Shown in pieces: positions 45,512 to 53,802 of a stretch of DNA of 55,040 bases. A program made the translations under genes and the position numbers. Below the pieces are notes generated by a model that made no database searches, was not told the DNA's origin, and worked only from the letters and a program-made list of their open reading frames with translations. The stretch comes from Belliella filtrata (lineage in GTDB: Bacteria > Bacteroidota > Bacteroidia > Cytophagales > Cyclobacteriaceae): assembly GCF_022549775.1 (NCBI RefSeq), contig NZ_JAKZGP010000031.1, positions 1 to 55,040 on the forward strand. The letters are read 5' to 3'. The first letter of the stretch is position 1. Every line of letters starts with the position of its first letter.

Positions 45512-46435
45512 TTATTTCCATAAACCTTGGTTCTGCCAATTGTTCAAAAATCCTAATTTGTAGATAGGTATATTGGGGTTGTTGGCAAAAAGGGTTAATA
45601 TTTTGCTTTTTATTTGATGATTGGGCGTTACTTCGTTACATAAGTAAACCATTGTGCTTATAATTAGAAAAGGTTTCTTGCTTTGAACTGGGTTTAGCGG
45701 TTTGTCTAACCAAATGGAAAGTGGGTTATTCAAATTGGCAATTGGTACTTTTACCATATTTCTACTCCACAACCTGGAATGATGGGCAATAATGTTTCTG
45801 ACATAAGTAATAGCTTCTAACCAACTTGAAAGTTCGTTATGAAGGTTCAATCCCATTTCATTTGCAATCGTTGCTTTTTCGGGCAATTGGTGTTTCAAAT
45901 TTTTGTAAAGCTTTGATAATGTACCCATAGAAGCTACTTCCATTATTTTCCAAGCATCTGCATCCTGATTGGGATATCTTCGTCTTTGGTCTTTGATAAA
46001 AATTTCCTGACTTCTGAAAAATTCCTTTTTGAGTTCAAGGATGGTGTTTTGATAAATTGTTATGTTTGGGTCTGATGGTAGAGGCGTAGTTTCAAATAGA
46101 TTTGGGTTCAAATACCATAAACCACCATACGACATTGAAAGGTGGTAAATCATTTTGGTGCGTAGGGCAATTTCTATGCGTTCAATAGCATCAAATAGAA
46201 TCAAACGCAGGTGCCTGTCAAAAGTATAGCGGTCTAATATATCTTCAAAGTAGGTGTTGGGTTTTAATGTATGAAGCGTATAATCGGCTTGCATATCCCA
46301 CCAATAACCTTTGAGACGGTAGTAGCTGATGTTTTCTAAAAAATGGTGTGCAGTAGGCTCATCCTTGAAGAGCATTCCTCGCTGTTTGAGCAAGGCAATT
46401 TGGTCAGCTATGGAGTGTGGAACTTTATTTGCCAT
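45512..46435 (-). CDS. Abi_2-family (AbiD/AbiF) HEPN protein
   Basis: A 307-residue abortive-infection protein. The opening (IADQIALLKQRGM, then HHFLENISYYRLKGYWW) and the middle DRYTFDRHLRLILFDAIERI are typical of Abi_2. The HEPN catalytic-type motif R213-N-I-I-A-H218-H is intact, so an RNase is likely. Family members stop phage growth by cleaving RNA or tRNA. It is translationally coupled to hsdR, yet a terminator lies just upstream, which suggests independent expression with hsdR. A back-up that acts when restriction fails is a plausible role. Confidence 0.88.
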   Translation of the reverse strand: MANKVPHSIADQIALLKQRGMLFKDEPTAHHFLENISYYRLKGYWWDMQADYTLHTLKPNTYFEDILDRYTFDRHLRLILFDAIERIEIALRTKMIYHLSMSYGGLWYLNPNLFETTPLPSDPNITIYQNTILELKKEFFRSQEIFIKDQRRRYPNQDADAWKIMEVASMGTLSKLYKNLKHQLPEKATIANEMGLNLHNELSSWLEAITYVRNIIAHHSRLWSRNMVKVPIANLNNPLSIWLDKPLNPVQSKKPFLIISTMVYLCNEVTPNHQIKSKILTLFANNPNIPIYKLGFLNNWQNQGLWK

Positions 46436-46441
46436 AGCTAT

Positions 46442-46488
46442 AAAAAAAGAATGACCCGCTAGCAGATCTTACGGTATGCTGAACGGGT
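46442..46488 (-). terminator. Terminator between hsdS and Abi_2
   Basis: On the minus strand ACCCG pairs with CGGGT (46484-46488 with 46454-46458), an inner AGCA/TGCT pairs within, and a T7 tract (46448-46442) follows. It lies 7 bases upstream of the Abi_2 start. It could end the hsdM-hsdS transcript or attenuate entry into the Abi_2-hsdR transcript. Confidence 0.7.
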
Positions 46489-46575
46489 ACTGTTGGTGCA
46501 AAGGTACAACTATTTTTGAATTCTGTAAACATTTTCAAACTATTTTTTCTATTTGTTGCCATATCAGTCATTTAA

Positions 46576-47196
46576 CTAGCAGAACATTTTTTGTAAAAGT
46601 CCTTTTTTCCAAGTTTCAACTTTTGAAATCTGTGCTTGAATGTTATTGATTTTTTCGTCAATTGCTTGGATAAATTTTGAAATTAATTCCTGTTCTTTAA
46701 TAGAGGGAAGAATAACCTCTATGTTTAAAAATCTATCCATATCTAAATTTCTCCTAACCACACTTGCTCCTTGAACTGATGCCTGCTCATATTCAAACAA
46801 CATATTAGGAGTTAAAAGAAAATATTGGCAAAAGTCTGGAATTGCTTCATTTCTCGAAAATGAAAATATTTTATAAGAAGGAGAAACAATTCCTATTTCA
46901 AATTCCAAATTTACATTAATATTACCTAGCCATAGATTTTGAGGACTAAATACTAATTGTCCTTTTCTTAAAATTTTGTAGCCCTTATTGTTCTTGCTTG
47001 CAATATCTCTAGTAAAATATTCATCTTGATTAAAAAGTCCTTTGGCCGTTGATGACAAAATTCTATATTGATTAGATTTATTAGTTCTTTCATTTGATTC
47101 AATCAAAACATCTCCCAACGTTTTCACCTCCCAATCAGGAAATTCATTTCCATTTTCATCTTTAAAGCGTAACTCCTGCGAAAAGAGTTTTTGCAT
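46576..47196 (-). CDS. hsdS: Type I specificity subunit, C-terminal half (frameshifted)
   Basis: A 206-residue HsdS half. It begins MQKLFSQELRF, the junction normally inside a full HsdS, then carries the second target-recognition domain (DWEVKTLGDVLIESNERTN) and ends with the conserved helix VETWKKGLLQKMF. The first half lies in another frame just upstream. Restoring one base in the CAATAAAAAAAGG segment would rejoin them as EQYKKGVMQKLF. Its ATG lies 11 bases past the upstream stop, so it could still be translated by coupling. Whether two halves can associate, as in some split HsdS systems, is open. Confidence 0.82.
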   Translation of the reverse strand: MQKLFSQELRFKDENGNEFPDWEVKTLGDVLIESNERTNKSNQYRILSSTAKGLFNQDEYFTRDIASKNNKGYKILRKGQLVFSPQNLWLGNINVNLEFEIGIVSPSYKIFSFSRNEAIPDFCQYFLLTPNMLFEYEQASVQGASVVRRNLDMDRFLNIEVILPSIKEQELISKFIQAIDEKINNIQAQISKVETWKKGLLQKMFC

Positions 47197-47207
47197 TACG
47201 CCTTTTT

Positions 47208-47807
47208 TTATTGCTCCAAAAGAGCTTTTTTCTTTTTGAGGGCTTGGAGTTTTTCATCTACTGCTGTGAAGAAATTGGCGATTTTGGTTTGCTCGGAAAT
47301 TTCAGGGAAAAGCAATTTTACAGACGATAATGTTTCTTGTCCAACATTATACCTTGTACTTCCTCCTGATTTAGAGGTAATAGAATCTCTTGATGCATCA
47401 GTTTTGAGTAACTTGTTTAAAAACATTGGGTCATATTCACCAATTTTTCTTCCACGTATTACAAAGCCACCAAATGTTGCGGTATGTTCTTTATCAAGAT
47501 AAACAGAAGCGGAACCGACTTCTTCTCTAGTTTCAGAACTTCTCTGAAATAAAATATCTCCATAATTAACAGGGTATTTGTCAACAATATTTTTTTCTAC
47601 ATCTACACTTCCAATAATTCTATCGTGGATAATAAAATCATTATTAAGAATGTCTAAAACATTGATAAACTTAACGCCTTTTCCATATTGCTCTTTGGAT
47701 GCGTTTATCCCATTTTTGAATTCCAAGAGTTCGCCCAAACTTTTTTCAGCCCAAACTTTTTTGAATTCAGGGAAACGTAATTTTGGTATATTTTTTAAAT
47801 TCCCCAT
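47208..47807 (-). CDS. hsdS: Type I specificity subunit, N-terminal half (frameshifted)
   Basis: The first half of HsdS: MGNLKNIPKLRFPEFKK start, first target-recognition domain (SLGELLEFKNGINAS), then the conserved helix AVDEKLQALKKKKALLEQ that would form the coiled coil. It stops at TAA after EQ. I chose ATG 47807, which overlaps the phosphatase gene by 13 bases. An upstream start at 47861 would add 18 residues that overlap the phosphatase gene for longer. The break is consistent with a one-base loss; see the C-terminal half. Confidence 0.82.
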   Translation of the reverse strand: MGNLKNIPKLRFPEFKKVWAEKSLGELLEFKNGINASKEQYGKGVKFINVLDILNNDFIIHDRIIGSVDVEKNIVDKYPVNYGDILFQRSSETREEVGSASVYLDKEHTATFGGFVIRGRKIGEYDPMFLNKLLKTDASRDSITSKSGGSTRYNVGQETLSSVKLLFPEISEQTKIANFFTAVDEKLQALKKKKALLEQ

Positions 47808-48280
47808 CTTCTTTTTATGTAAAGTAAGTTTCCGTTCTTCGGTTGGTAGTTCGGGTAACATTCGTTTTGGAAAATTCTAAAAGTATTCGCAGATTTTTCA
47901 ATCAAGTTGTATTCCAATAAGTACATCAAGGCAATGGATGGACTTCGTGACTCACCCAAACTACAATACACGAAAACTTCGTTGCCATTGCTCAAATTTT
48001 GATGTATAAAATCCAATGCAGGATTAATCATTGCATCATTAACATATTTAGGGTCGTCACCATCAATCATATTCAAGTAAATGGCATCTTCATCACGTCT
48101 AAATAAATAATGTGGGTGTCTTGGGTCGCAACCTCTTCCTTGCCAACCCACCATAGATTGATGTGTAACAAAACCATTGGCTCTATTCAAGGCACAAACG
48201 ATTTTCATTCCTTTGTTTTTGGCAATGGTGTATTGTTCTTTTACGCCAACAAATAGTGGTATGTCTTTAATTTGCTTCAT
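47795..48280 (-). CDS. Dual-specificity-phosphatase-like protein in R-M operon
   Basis: A 161-residue protein with the Cys-based phosphatase signature C106-S-L-G-E-S-R112 (VYCSLGESRSPS), the C-x5-R loop. The upstream MIDGDD (71-76) may supply the general acid. It is shorter than most eukaryotic DSPs but complete. Its ATG overlaps the hsdM stop and its end overlaps hsdS, so it is translated within the R-M operon. A phosphatase is not part of the standard type I set. It might act on a phosphoprotein or phosphorylated nucleic acid linked to defence; the substrate is unknown. Confidence 0.82.
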   Translation of the reverse strand: MKQIKDIPLFVGVKEQYTIAKNKGMKIVCALNRANGFVTHQSMVGWQGRGCDPRHPHYLFRRDEDAIYLNMIDGDDPKYVNDAMINPALDFIHQNLSNGNEVFVYCSLGESRSPSIALMYLLEYNLIEKSANTFRIFQNECYPNYQPKNGNLLYIKRRWGI

Positions 48281-49875
48281 TAGAAAGGCGTTGAAATATT
48301 TAATTCTTTACAAAAATCGGCAATGGATTTATCTGTTTCCTTTATGCTTTCATCAATGGCTTTAATTTCATTGGCAATGGCTTCAATATCAATCTCCGCT
48401 TCTGCTTCAAAAGTGTCTACATACCTAGGAATATTCAGATTATAATCGTTTGTGGCAATTTCTGTTAATAAGGCTCTTTTGCTGTATTTCTCCGTTTCGG
48501 TTCTGTTTCTGAACGTGTCAATAATTTTATCAATGTGTTCGTCACGCAATACATTTTGCGTTTTAACTTTTTCAAAATCGCTACTTGCATCAATAAATAA
48601 AACATCTTCAGGATTTTCACGACATTTTTTAAAAACCATTATACAAGTGGGAATACTTGTACCATAAAATATATTGGCAGGTAAGCCAATTACTGTATCT
48701 AAGTAGTTTTTGTTTTCAATCAAGAATTTACGAATGTGTTGTTCTGCTCCACCTCTAAACAATGCACCGTGTGGCAATACAATTGCCATAGTTCCATTTT
48801 CAGCCAAATGGTAAATCATATGTTGCACAAAGGCAAAATCTGCTTTACTTGCAGGAGCTAATTTTCCGTATTGGCTAAAACGGTCATCACTTGTGAAAAT
48901 AGGGTTCGCACTCCATTTGGCAGAAAAAGGCGGATTGGCAACAATGGCTTCAAAAGGCAAGTCTTCTATATGTTGCGGATATTCTAAAGTGTCTTCTTGC
49001 TTAATGTCAAACTGGCGATAATGCACACCGTGCAGAATCATATTCATTCGGGCAAGGTTGTAAGTTGTACGGTTCATTTCTTGTCCGTAAAACATTGCCA
49101 CGTCTTTAACTTCTCGGGCTACACGCAACAACAAAGAGCCTGAACCGCAAGTAGGGTCGTAAACCGATTTTAGTTTTTGCTTTCCTGTGGTAACAATCTT
49201 TGCCAATATTTTAGAAACCTCTTGTGGTGTATAAAATTCACCCGCTTTTTTCCCTGCACCGCTGGCGAATTGTCCAATCAAATATTCATAAGCATCACCT
49301 AAAACATCTAATTCCGTGTTCTCCAATTTGAAATCAATCTTGTCAAGGTGCGTTAGCACCTTTGCAATAATTGTATTTCTTGCCTCGGGTGTTTTACCAA
49401 GTTTGGTACTGTTCAAATCCATATCTTCAAAGAGGTTGTCAAAGTCCTCTTCGCTGTCAGTACCCATTGTACTCAGCTGTATGTTGGTCAGTATTTTTTG
49501 AAGGTCTTCAAGTATGAAATTTGTTTTGCTTTCGTCAAACTGGTCAATGTCTTCATTGTTGCCCATTCCTCTTTTAGCCACTTCGGTAAAAAGTTCTTCG
49601 GGTCTAAGGAAGTAACCCAATTTTTCAAGTGCTTCTTCTTTGATTGCTTCCAAAAAGTCGTTGGCTTGTGCTGTTTTTGGCGTTATTTCTCGAAACTTGA
49701 TTTTGTCTTGCTTCAAAATAACATTAGCGAAAATTTCCATTTTCTCGCTCAGGTATTTGTAGAAAATGAAGCCCAAAATATAGTCACGGAACTCGTCCGC
49801 ATTCATTTTGCCTCTCAGCGTATTGGCTATATTCCAAAGTTGTTGTTCTAGTATCTTTTTCTGGTCTTCACTCAT
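48280..49875 (-). CDS. hsdM: Type I modification methyltransferase subunit
   Basis: A 531-residue HsdM, the N6-adenine methyltransferase of the type I complex. The N-terminal helical domain is followed by FYTPQEVSKIL (214-224), SAM-binding motif DPTCGSGS (240-247) and the catalytic NPPF (314-317, AIVANPPFSAKW). The C-terminal helix that contacts HsdS is present (EIDIEAIANEIKAIDESIKE). It is the first gene of the operon hsdM-phosphatase-hsdS, and its last base overlaps the next start. Confidence 0.97.
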   Translation of the reverse strand: MSEDQKKILEQQLWNIANTLRGKMNADEFRDYILGFIFYKYLSEKMEIFANVILKQDKIKFREITPKTAQANDFLEAIKEEALEKLGYFLRPEELFTEVAKRGMGNNEDIDQFDESKTNFILEDLQKILTNIQLSTMGTDSEEDFDNLFEDMDLNSTKLGKTPEARNTIIAKVLTHLDKIDFKLENTELDVLGDAYEYLIGQFASGAGKKAGEFYTPQEVSKILAKIVTTGKQKLKSVYDPTCGSGSLLLRVAREVKDVAMFYGQEMNRTTYNLARMNMILHGVHYRQFDIKQEDTLEYPQHIEDLPFEAIVANPPFSAKWSANPIFTSDDRFSQYGKLAPASKADFAFVQHMIYHLAENGTMAIVLPHGALFRGGAEQHIRKFLIENKNYLDTVIGLPANIFYGTSIPTCIMVFKKCRENPEDVLFIDASSDFEKVKTQNVLRDEHIDKIIDTFRNRTETEKYSKRALLTEIATNDYNLNIPRYVDTFEAEAEIDIEAIANEIKAIDESIKETDKSIADFCKELNISTPF

Positions 49876-50327
49876 TAAATATTTCCTTTACTCATTTCAC
49901 ATTTTAATTTCTTTTAAAAAACTAAAAATAGGTAGAAAAAAAGTGAAGTAAATTAGTTAAAATATAAAAATCCAAAAACAATATAAAATTTGGAATTTTT
50001 TTTGTGATAATTAAGGATGAAATTCATTGACTTCCACTTTTTGAGTTGTTCATCAAAACATTTCGTCTGAGTGTTTAGCAAAAAATTTTTTTGATCTTGT
50101 AAATAAGGGAAGTTACAAATAGGGTAAAATCACTTCAATCAAAAATGAACAATACATAGCATAGTGGATCTGATAAAACAATAAAAAATCTGTAAACTAG
50201 GAGGAACTTATTGACTACATTATAATGAATTTTAGAGTTTTAATAAGGTCTAAAGTATAGATATAACGAAATTAGCCGAAACAAAATAGAATCGGCTAAT
50301 TTTGAATATTGAAAATCCCAACTACTT
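49876..50327. other. Intergenic tract upstream of hsdM
   Basis: No gene is visible in this AT-rich stretch. It must hold the hsdM promoter, but I see no clear -7/-33 pair. A terminator hairpin at 50269-50302 ends the minus-strand gene at 50328. Confidence 0.5.
50269..50302 (-). terminator. Terminator hairpin
   Basis: AAATTAGCCGA (50269-50279) pairs with TCGGCTAATTT (50292-50302), 11 bp without mismatch, 12-base loop. It lies 26 bases after the stop of the gene at 50328. T-runs flank both sides only weakly. Confidence 0.7.
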
Positions 50328-50798
50328 TTAATCTACATCATTTATTTTAAAAACTTCATTTTGAAGAAAATTTTCAAAACACTCATTTAATATAGAATTT
50401 TCAACTTCTATTAATGTAAAGTCTTCATCATCACACTCTTCTAAATGTATCAAAATTGAATGCCTTTTATCATGAATCCAATCAATCAACATAAAAGGAA
50501 GCTCAGGACAATCATAGGTGAAATATTTAGTTCCAAAAGCGCCACTATAATATGTAGTTGAGTAGTCATAATCAACCTGAAGTTGGTGTGTTCCTAAGGT
50601 TTCAAGTAATAAACTAAACGTTGAATTCAAAACTTCCCTATTAATTTCGTCGTCATGTAAACTATTTGGATAATATAAGCCAGAATCAAATTGGTCATTT
50701 TCATTAAGCTCATAATGATAAAGTGAATACATATTTCCGCTTATTCTGGTTTGTCCAATTAGTTCAAGCTCATTATGGTGTAATTTGATTTTTTCCAT
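50328..50798 (-). CDS. Hypothetical acidic protein
   Basis: A 156-residue acidic protein (MEKIKLHHNELELIGQTRI start). Tyr-rich strands in the middle (YDYSTTYYSGAFGTKYFTYD) and acidic end (LEECDDEDFTLIEVE). No membrane segment or known motif. It stands alone, with its own terminator, between hsdM and the serine recombinase. Small acidic proteins in such islands can be anti-restriction or immunity proteins, but nothing specific supports this. Confidence 0.6.
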   Translation of the reverse strand: MEKIKLHHNELELIGQTRISGNMYSLYHYELNENDQFDSGLYYPNSLHDDEINREVLNSTFSLLLETLGTHQLQVDYDYSTTYYSGAFGTKYFTYDCPELPFMLIDWIHDKRHSILIHLEECDDEDFTLIEVENSILNECFENFLQNEVFKINDVD

Positions 50799-51219
50799 TT
50801 TTTTTTAATTTAAATTATATTTCTCAAAATTATTTAAAAAAATTTTATTCTGAAAATTAATCCATATATAATTACTAAAAAGTTATTTATACTATTTAAC
50901 TTAATTAATATTCTGTTTTTTTACTATATTTAAAAATATTATTCTATAAATAAATTATGTAATTTATTTAAACTACATAAGTGATTCTACAATTGTTAAG
51001 TTGATTAATAGGGAACAGAAATAGTTAAAAGACCCAGTTTAAATATTAGGAATTATTACAAAAAACTATAAAATTTTATAAAAATATTTTTGCCAAATTC
51101 TTTTTTAATCTAAAATTTTTATAGTTAAAAAATAATATGAATGAATGCACTATATGCACTGTAAACCCTCTCCCCACAGGTGGGTGCATGGGCGGGATAC
51201 CTTGTAGATTATATAATAA
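50799..51219. other. Intergenic tract with GC-rich motif
   Basis: Very AT-rich and without a gene, except for a GC-rich patch near 51166-51198. In it CCCAC and GTGGG form a short hairpin next to GGGCGGGAT. It lies just downstream of the serine recombinase and may be its target site. Confidence 0.4.
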
Positions 51220-51852
51220 TCACAATTTGGGCTTTGTCAGTAAGAGTTTTTTTACTTTCAAAATTGTTGTATTACTACAGTTAGCATTTTCCGCTATCTC
51301 ACGAACTGTATAACCGCTATTGATATCTCTTATTATTCTTTTGATTTTTGGCTTTTTTAAAAATTGTTCAACTGATTCTTTTGAATTCACGACTCGTCCT
51401 GTATACTTACCTTCAAGTTTTGCTTTTTCAATTCCTTCTATTTGCCTCTCTTTTATCAATTTCTTTTCAAAGTCACCCATAATTGATAAAATGGATAACA
51501 TCAAATCTGAAAATATGTTGATACTACCATCTTCATTCAAGTTTTGAAAACTAGGATTTCTACATATTATTTTAATACCATATTCAGTCAATTGCTTCCA
51601 GACATCCAAAACACTAAGTGTGTCCCTTCCAAGCCTATCAATTGAATGAATTGTTAGGGATTCTAATTGCCCATTATCAATAAGCTTCCGAATCTGTTTC
51701 CCTTTAGGCCTGTCAAAAATTGGTATAGATCCAGAACATTTATCAGCAAATACGAAATCAAATCCACTTAAATTATCTAACTGCCTTGCGTCATTCTGAT
51801 CTAATGTCGATACTCTTGAATAAAAAACATTCACTTTTTTGTTACTATTCAT
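51220..51852 (-). CDS. Serine recombinase, resolvase family (element 2)
   Basis: A 210-residue resolvase/invertase. Catalytic S15 is in YSRVST; IHSIDRLGRD carries active-site residues. The long helix (LMLSILSIMGDFEKKLIKER) and C-terminal helix-turn-helix (GYTVREIAENANCSNTTILKV) are standard. It lies next to the tyrosine recombinase of element 2 (137 bases between them). The element 1 counterpart is of the same family but diverged, so the two elements share a plan rather than a recent duplication. Confidence 0.92.
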   Translation of the reverse strand: MNSNKKVNVFYSRVSTLDQNDARQLDNLSGFDFVFADKCSGSIPIFDRPKGKQIRKLIDNGQLESLTIHSIDRLGRDTLSVLDVWKQLTEYGIKIICRNPSFQNLNEDGSINIFSDLMLSILSIMGDFEKKLIKERQIEGIEKAKLEGKYTGRVVNSKESVEQFLKKPKIKRIIRDINSGYTVREIAENANCSNTTILKVKKLLLTKPKL

Positions 51853-51989
51853 AGGTGTATAATTTATACCCTAAATTAGTAACAATAATTTGATTAAACA
51901 AGGATATTAGATATTTAGGAATAAAGATTTTGTTACTATTTAGAGTATACTCTAATTGTGTAACATTTGAAAAAAATACTATTCCCCTT

Positions 51990-53645
51990 TTAAGATTTAC
52001 TCTGATTATTTTTATCAGCAATATCAATAATTTTTTGTTTTTCCTGAACGGTCACATTTTTCTTATAGTGATCAAGAATATCAGTGTTTACATGTCCTGT
52101 GATTTTAATTATGTCAGTATCTTTAGTTCCACCATCAACAAGATAATTAACTAATGTGTGTCTCGAATAATACTGAGAAATACATTTTTTTAGAGGTATA
52201 TAATTATAAACTGTCGCTTTGGAATTGATTTTATTCACAACGTGTTCAATCTTTCGATTAAAATTTAATTCTTCTGCAATTTTCTTCAAATTTTCATTGT
52301 ACTGACGAGAATTCATCTTAATCTCTGGTAATATATAATTGTACCTCGTTAGAACTTCTCTCAAATATTTAAATTGACCATTAACATTCTTTGATTTTGT
52401 TTTACTATGCTTGACTTCAAAATAGGTTATTCCCTTATGAACCTTAATAGCCACAAGGTCTTTTTCTATACTTCGATTGCCACTAGAGAATGTTTGAATA
52501 AAAAAAAGATCTCTAGTTAAGTTTAATTCTTCATTATCACTTTTAAAACCGCTCATTATTTCAAGCTCTTCTACATTTAAATAATGATCTTTTTGAGTCT
52601 TAACTTGCTCATAATCCGCTTCAATATTTTTAAGAGAATTAATGTCAAAATCGTCTAAATCCAATTTGGGTATGGAGTCAAAAAAAGTGGTTTTCTTTCT
52701 AAGCGTTCTAAAATATTTTTTAAATTTTTTAATTTGGTCAACGTAACTTTCCAAACTATAAATCTTGTTCCTATGTTGATTTTCGATTATTAAATCTTTA
52801 TAATCGTACAATTCTAAGGGAGTATAATTTCTTATTTTTCTAGTATCTAAAAAACCATAATTTTTCAGATGCAAAAAATAAGATTTAACCCATTCGTGAT
52901 TGAGGTCTTCTACTCTATTTGAAGCTCCAGTCAGAAAGATAAATTGGGCAACTCGCAAGACTATCTTTCCATCATATTTTGTCAAGTAACGACTATCATT
53001 AATTCTTTTGAGAGTCCAATAATACCCAAATGCATCTATAATTCTTGTGTAATCATAATAACCAGTGATTTTGTATTGAGCATCACAGCGATCTAAGTTA
53101 TTTTCGATATTACGAGCTTTATTTAATTCTTCTTTTTTTCGATTATGTTCCTCAGCTAGTATAAGGAGGGTTCCAACTTGATCTTCTTGAAGTATCTCAT
53201 CATTACCAATTTGCAAATCATCAAGGCTATTTGCTATACCAATTAATTGATCGCCACTATATTCACTTATTTCCTTTTCAGATAATTCATATGAAAGCAA
53301 ATGTTTGATTTTTTCTATTTCGTTTTCTTTAGTTATATCAAATGGCTCCTGAATGTAAAGATTTCGAATTGATTTGGGTGTAATAGGAACATTGTTGTTT
53401 TCCAAAAAAAAGAGAATCTCTTTGTATCTGTGTTCTGCCACATATATAATTTTCTTATTGTTTTTCGACAAATTATTCCAAAAATCTAAGGATAATGAAA
53501 GCTTCTTTTTTTTACCCGCAACTTTATATTCTATAGGAAAATCATATTGAAATTTTAAATCACGGTTACGAATTTTCAATTTTATCTGAAAAGTACCATC
53601 CTTTTTTTTTCTTTTGTGCCGAAATAAGCTAATTGTCCATGCCAT
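51990..53645 (-). CDS. Tyrosine recombinase (integrase of element 2)
   Basis: A 551-residue integrase. Box I Arg lies in FSSGNRSIEKD near residue 385, a Lys in the VKHSKTKSK hairpin. The box II segment reads YYSRHTLVNYL: R495 is kept, but the usual His three residues before it is Tyr (Y492). H518 (ITGHVNTDIL) and nucleophile Y527 are present. It is one of the longer Bacteroidota integrases. On the minus strand TACATTTG (53668-53661) matches the -7 element and overlaps a TGTACAAC repeat, so the integrase may repress its own gene. It lies just inside the right end of element 2. Confidence 0.9.
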   Translation of the reverse strand: MAWTISLFRHKRKKKDGTFQIKLKIRNRDLKFQYDFPIEYKVAGKKKKLSLSLDFWNNLSKNNKKIIYVAEHRYKEILFFLENNNVPITPKSIRNLYIQEPFDITKENEIEKIKHLLSYELSEKEISEYSGDQLIGIANSLDDLQIGNDEILQEDQVGTLLILAEEHNRKKEELNKARNIENNLDRCDAQYKITGYYDYTRIIDAFGYYWTLKRINDSRYLTKYDGKIVLRVAQFIFLTGASNRVEDLNHEWVKSYFLHLKNYGFLDTRKIRNYTPLELYDYKDLIIENQHRNKIYSLESYVDQIKKFKKYFRTLRKKTTFFDSIPKLDLDDFDINSLKNIEADYEQVKTQKDHYLNVEELEIMSGFKSDNEELNLTRDLFFIQTFSSGNRSIEKDLVAIKVHKGITYFEVKHSKTKSKNVNGQFKYLREVLTRYNYILPEIKMNSRQYNENLKKIAEELNFNRKIEHVVNKINSKATVYNYIPLKKCISQYYSRHTLVNYLVDGGTKDTDIIKITGHVNTDILDHYKKNVTVQEKQKIIDIADKNNQSKS

Positions 53646-53664
53646 AGTTTATGATTTATACAAA

Positions 53665-53695
53665 TGTACAACATTTAAAAACAAAATTATACAAC
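53665..53695. repeat. Putative arm-type sites, right end of element 2
   Basis: TGTACAAC (53665-53672) and the one-mismatch TATACAAC (53688-53695) are 23 bases apart, mirroring the pair at 38669 and 38691. They overlap the probable integrase promoter. Confidence 0.55.
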
Positions 53696-53756
53696 ACGTA
53701 CACCCCTTTTTAGCCAAATAAGGGCTATTTTGGATAACATAAGGCTTCATTGTAGC

Positions 53757-53771
53757 CCTAGCGCGGCTACT
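53757..53771 (+). repeat. Right boundary of element 2 (15-bp tRNA-end copy)
   Basis: cctagcgcggctact is identical to the tRNA-Arg 3' end (7785-7799) and to the internal copy at 38611-38625. It sits right before the core-like GIY-YIG remnant. Fifteen GC-rich bases by chance in this AT-rich DNA, at this place, would be unlikely. Confidence 0.8.
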
Positions 53772-53802
53772 ACTATTGTTTCAAAGTATTTTTTCAACAA
53801 AC

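Larger units (their letters stand above)
38572..53771. mobile_element. Integrative element 2 carrying type I R-M
   Basis: A 15.2-kb element between the internal 55-bp repeat and a 15-bp copy of the tRNA end (53757-53771). A tyrosine recombinase lies next to the right end. TGTACAAC pairs lie just inside both ends. Cargo is a type I restriction-modification locus with a phosphatase and an Abi_2 gene inside it, a RES-domain pair, a family A polymerase-like gene, an unknown gene and a serine recombinase. No relaxase or secretion genes are seen. The polymerase-like gene with a repeat-bearing AT-rich tract hints at replication after excision. The right repeat matches only 15 bp, so this boundary is less certain. 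Confidence 0.78.

Noticed and set aside
47201-47214. Programmed frameshift or phase variation at the A7 tract of hsdS
   Set aside because: The in-frame TAA precedes the run, so neither tract-length change nor a slip on A-AAA-AAG after it can join the two frames.
7746-53771. Conjugative element (ICE)
   Set aside because: No relaxase, coupling protein or type IV secretion genes are visible in either element.
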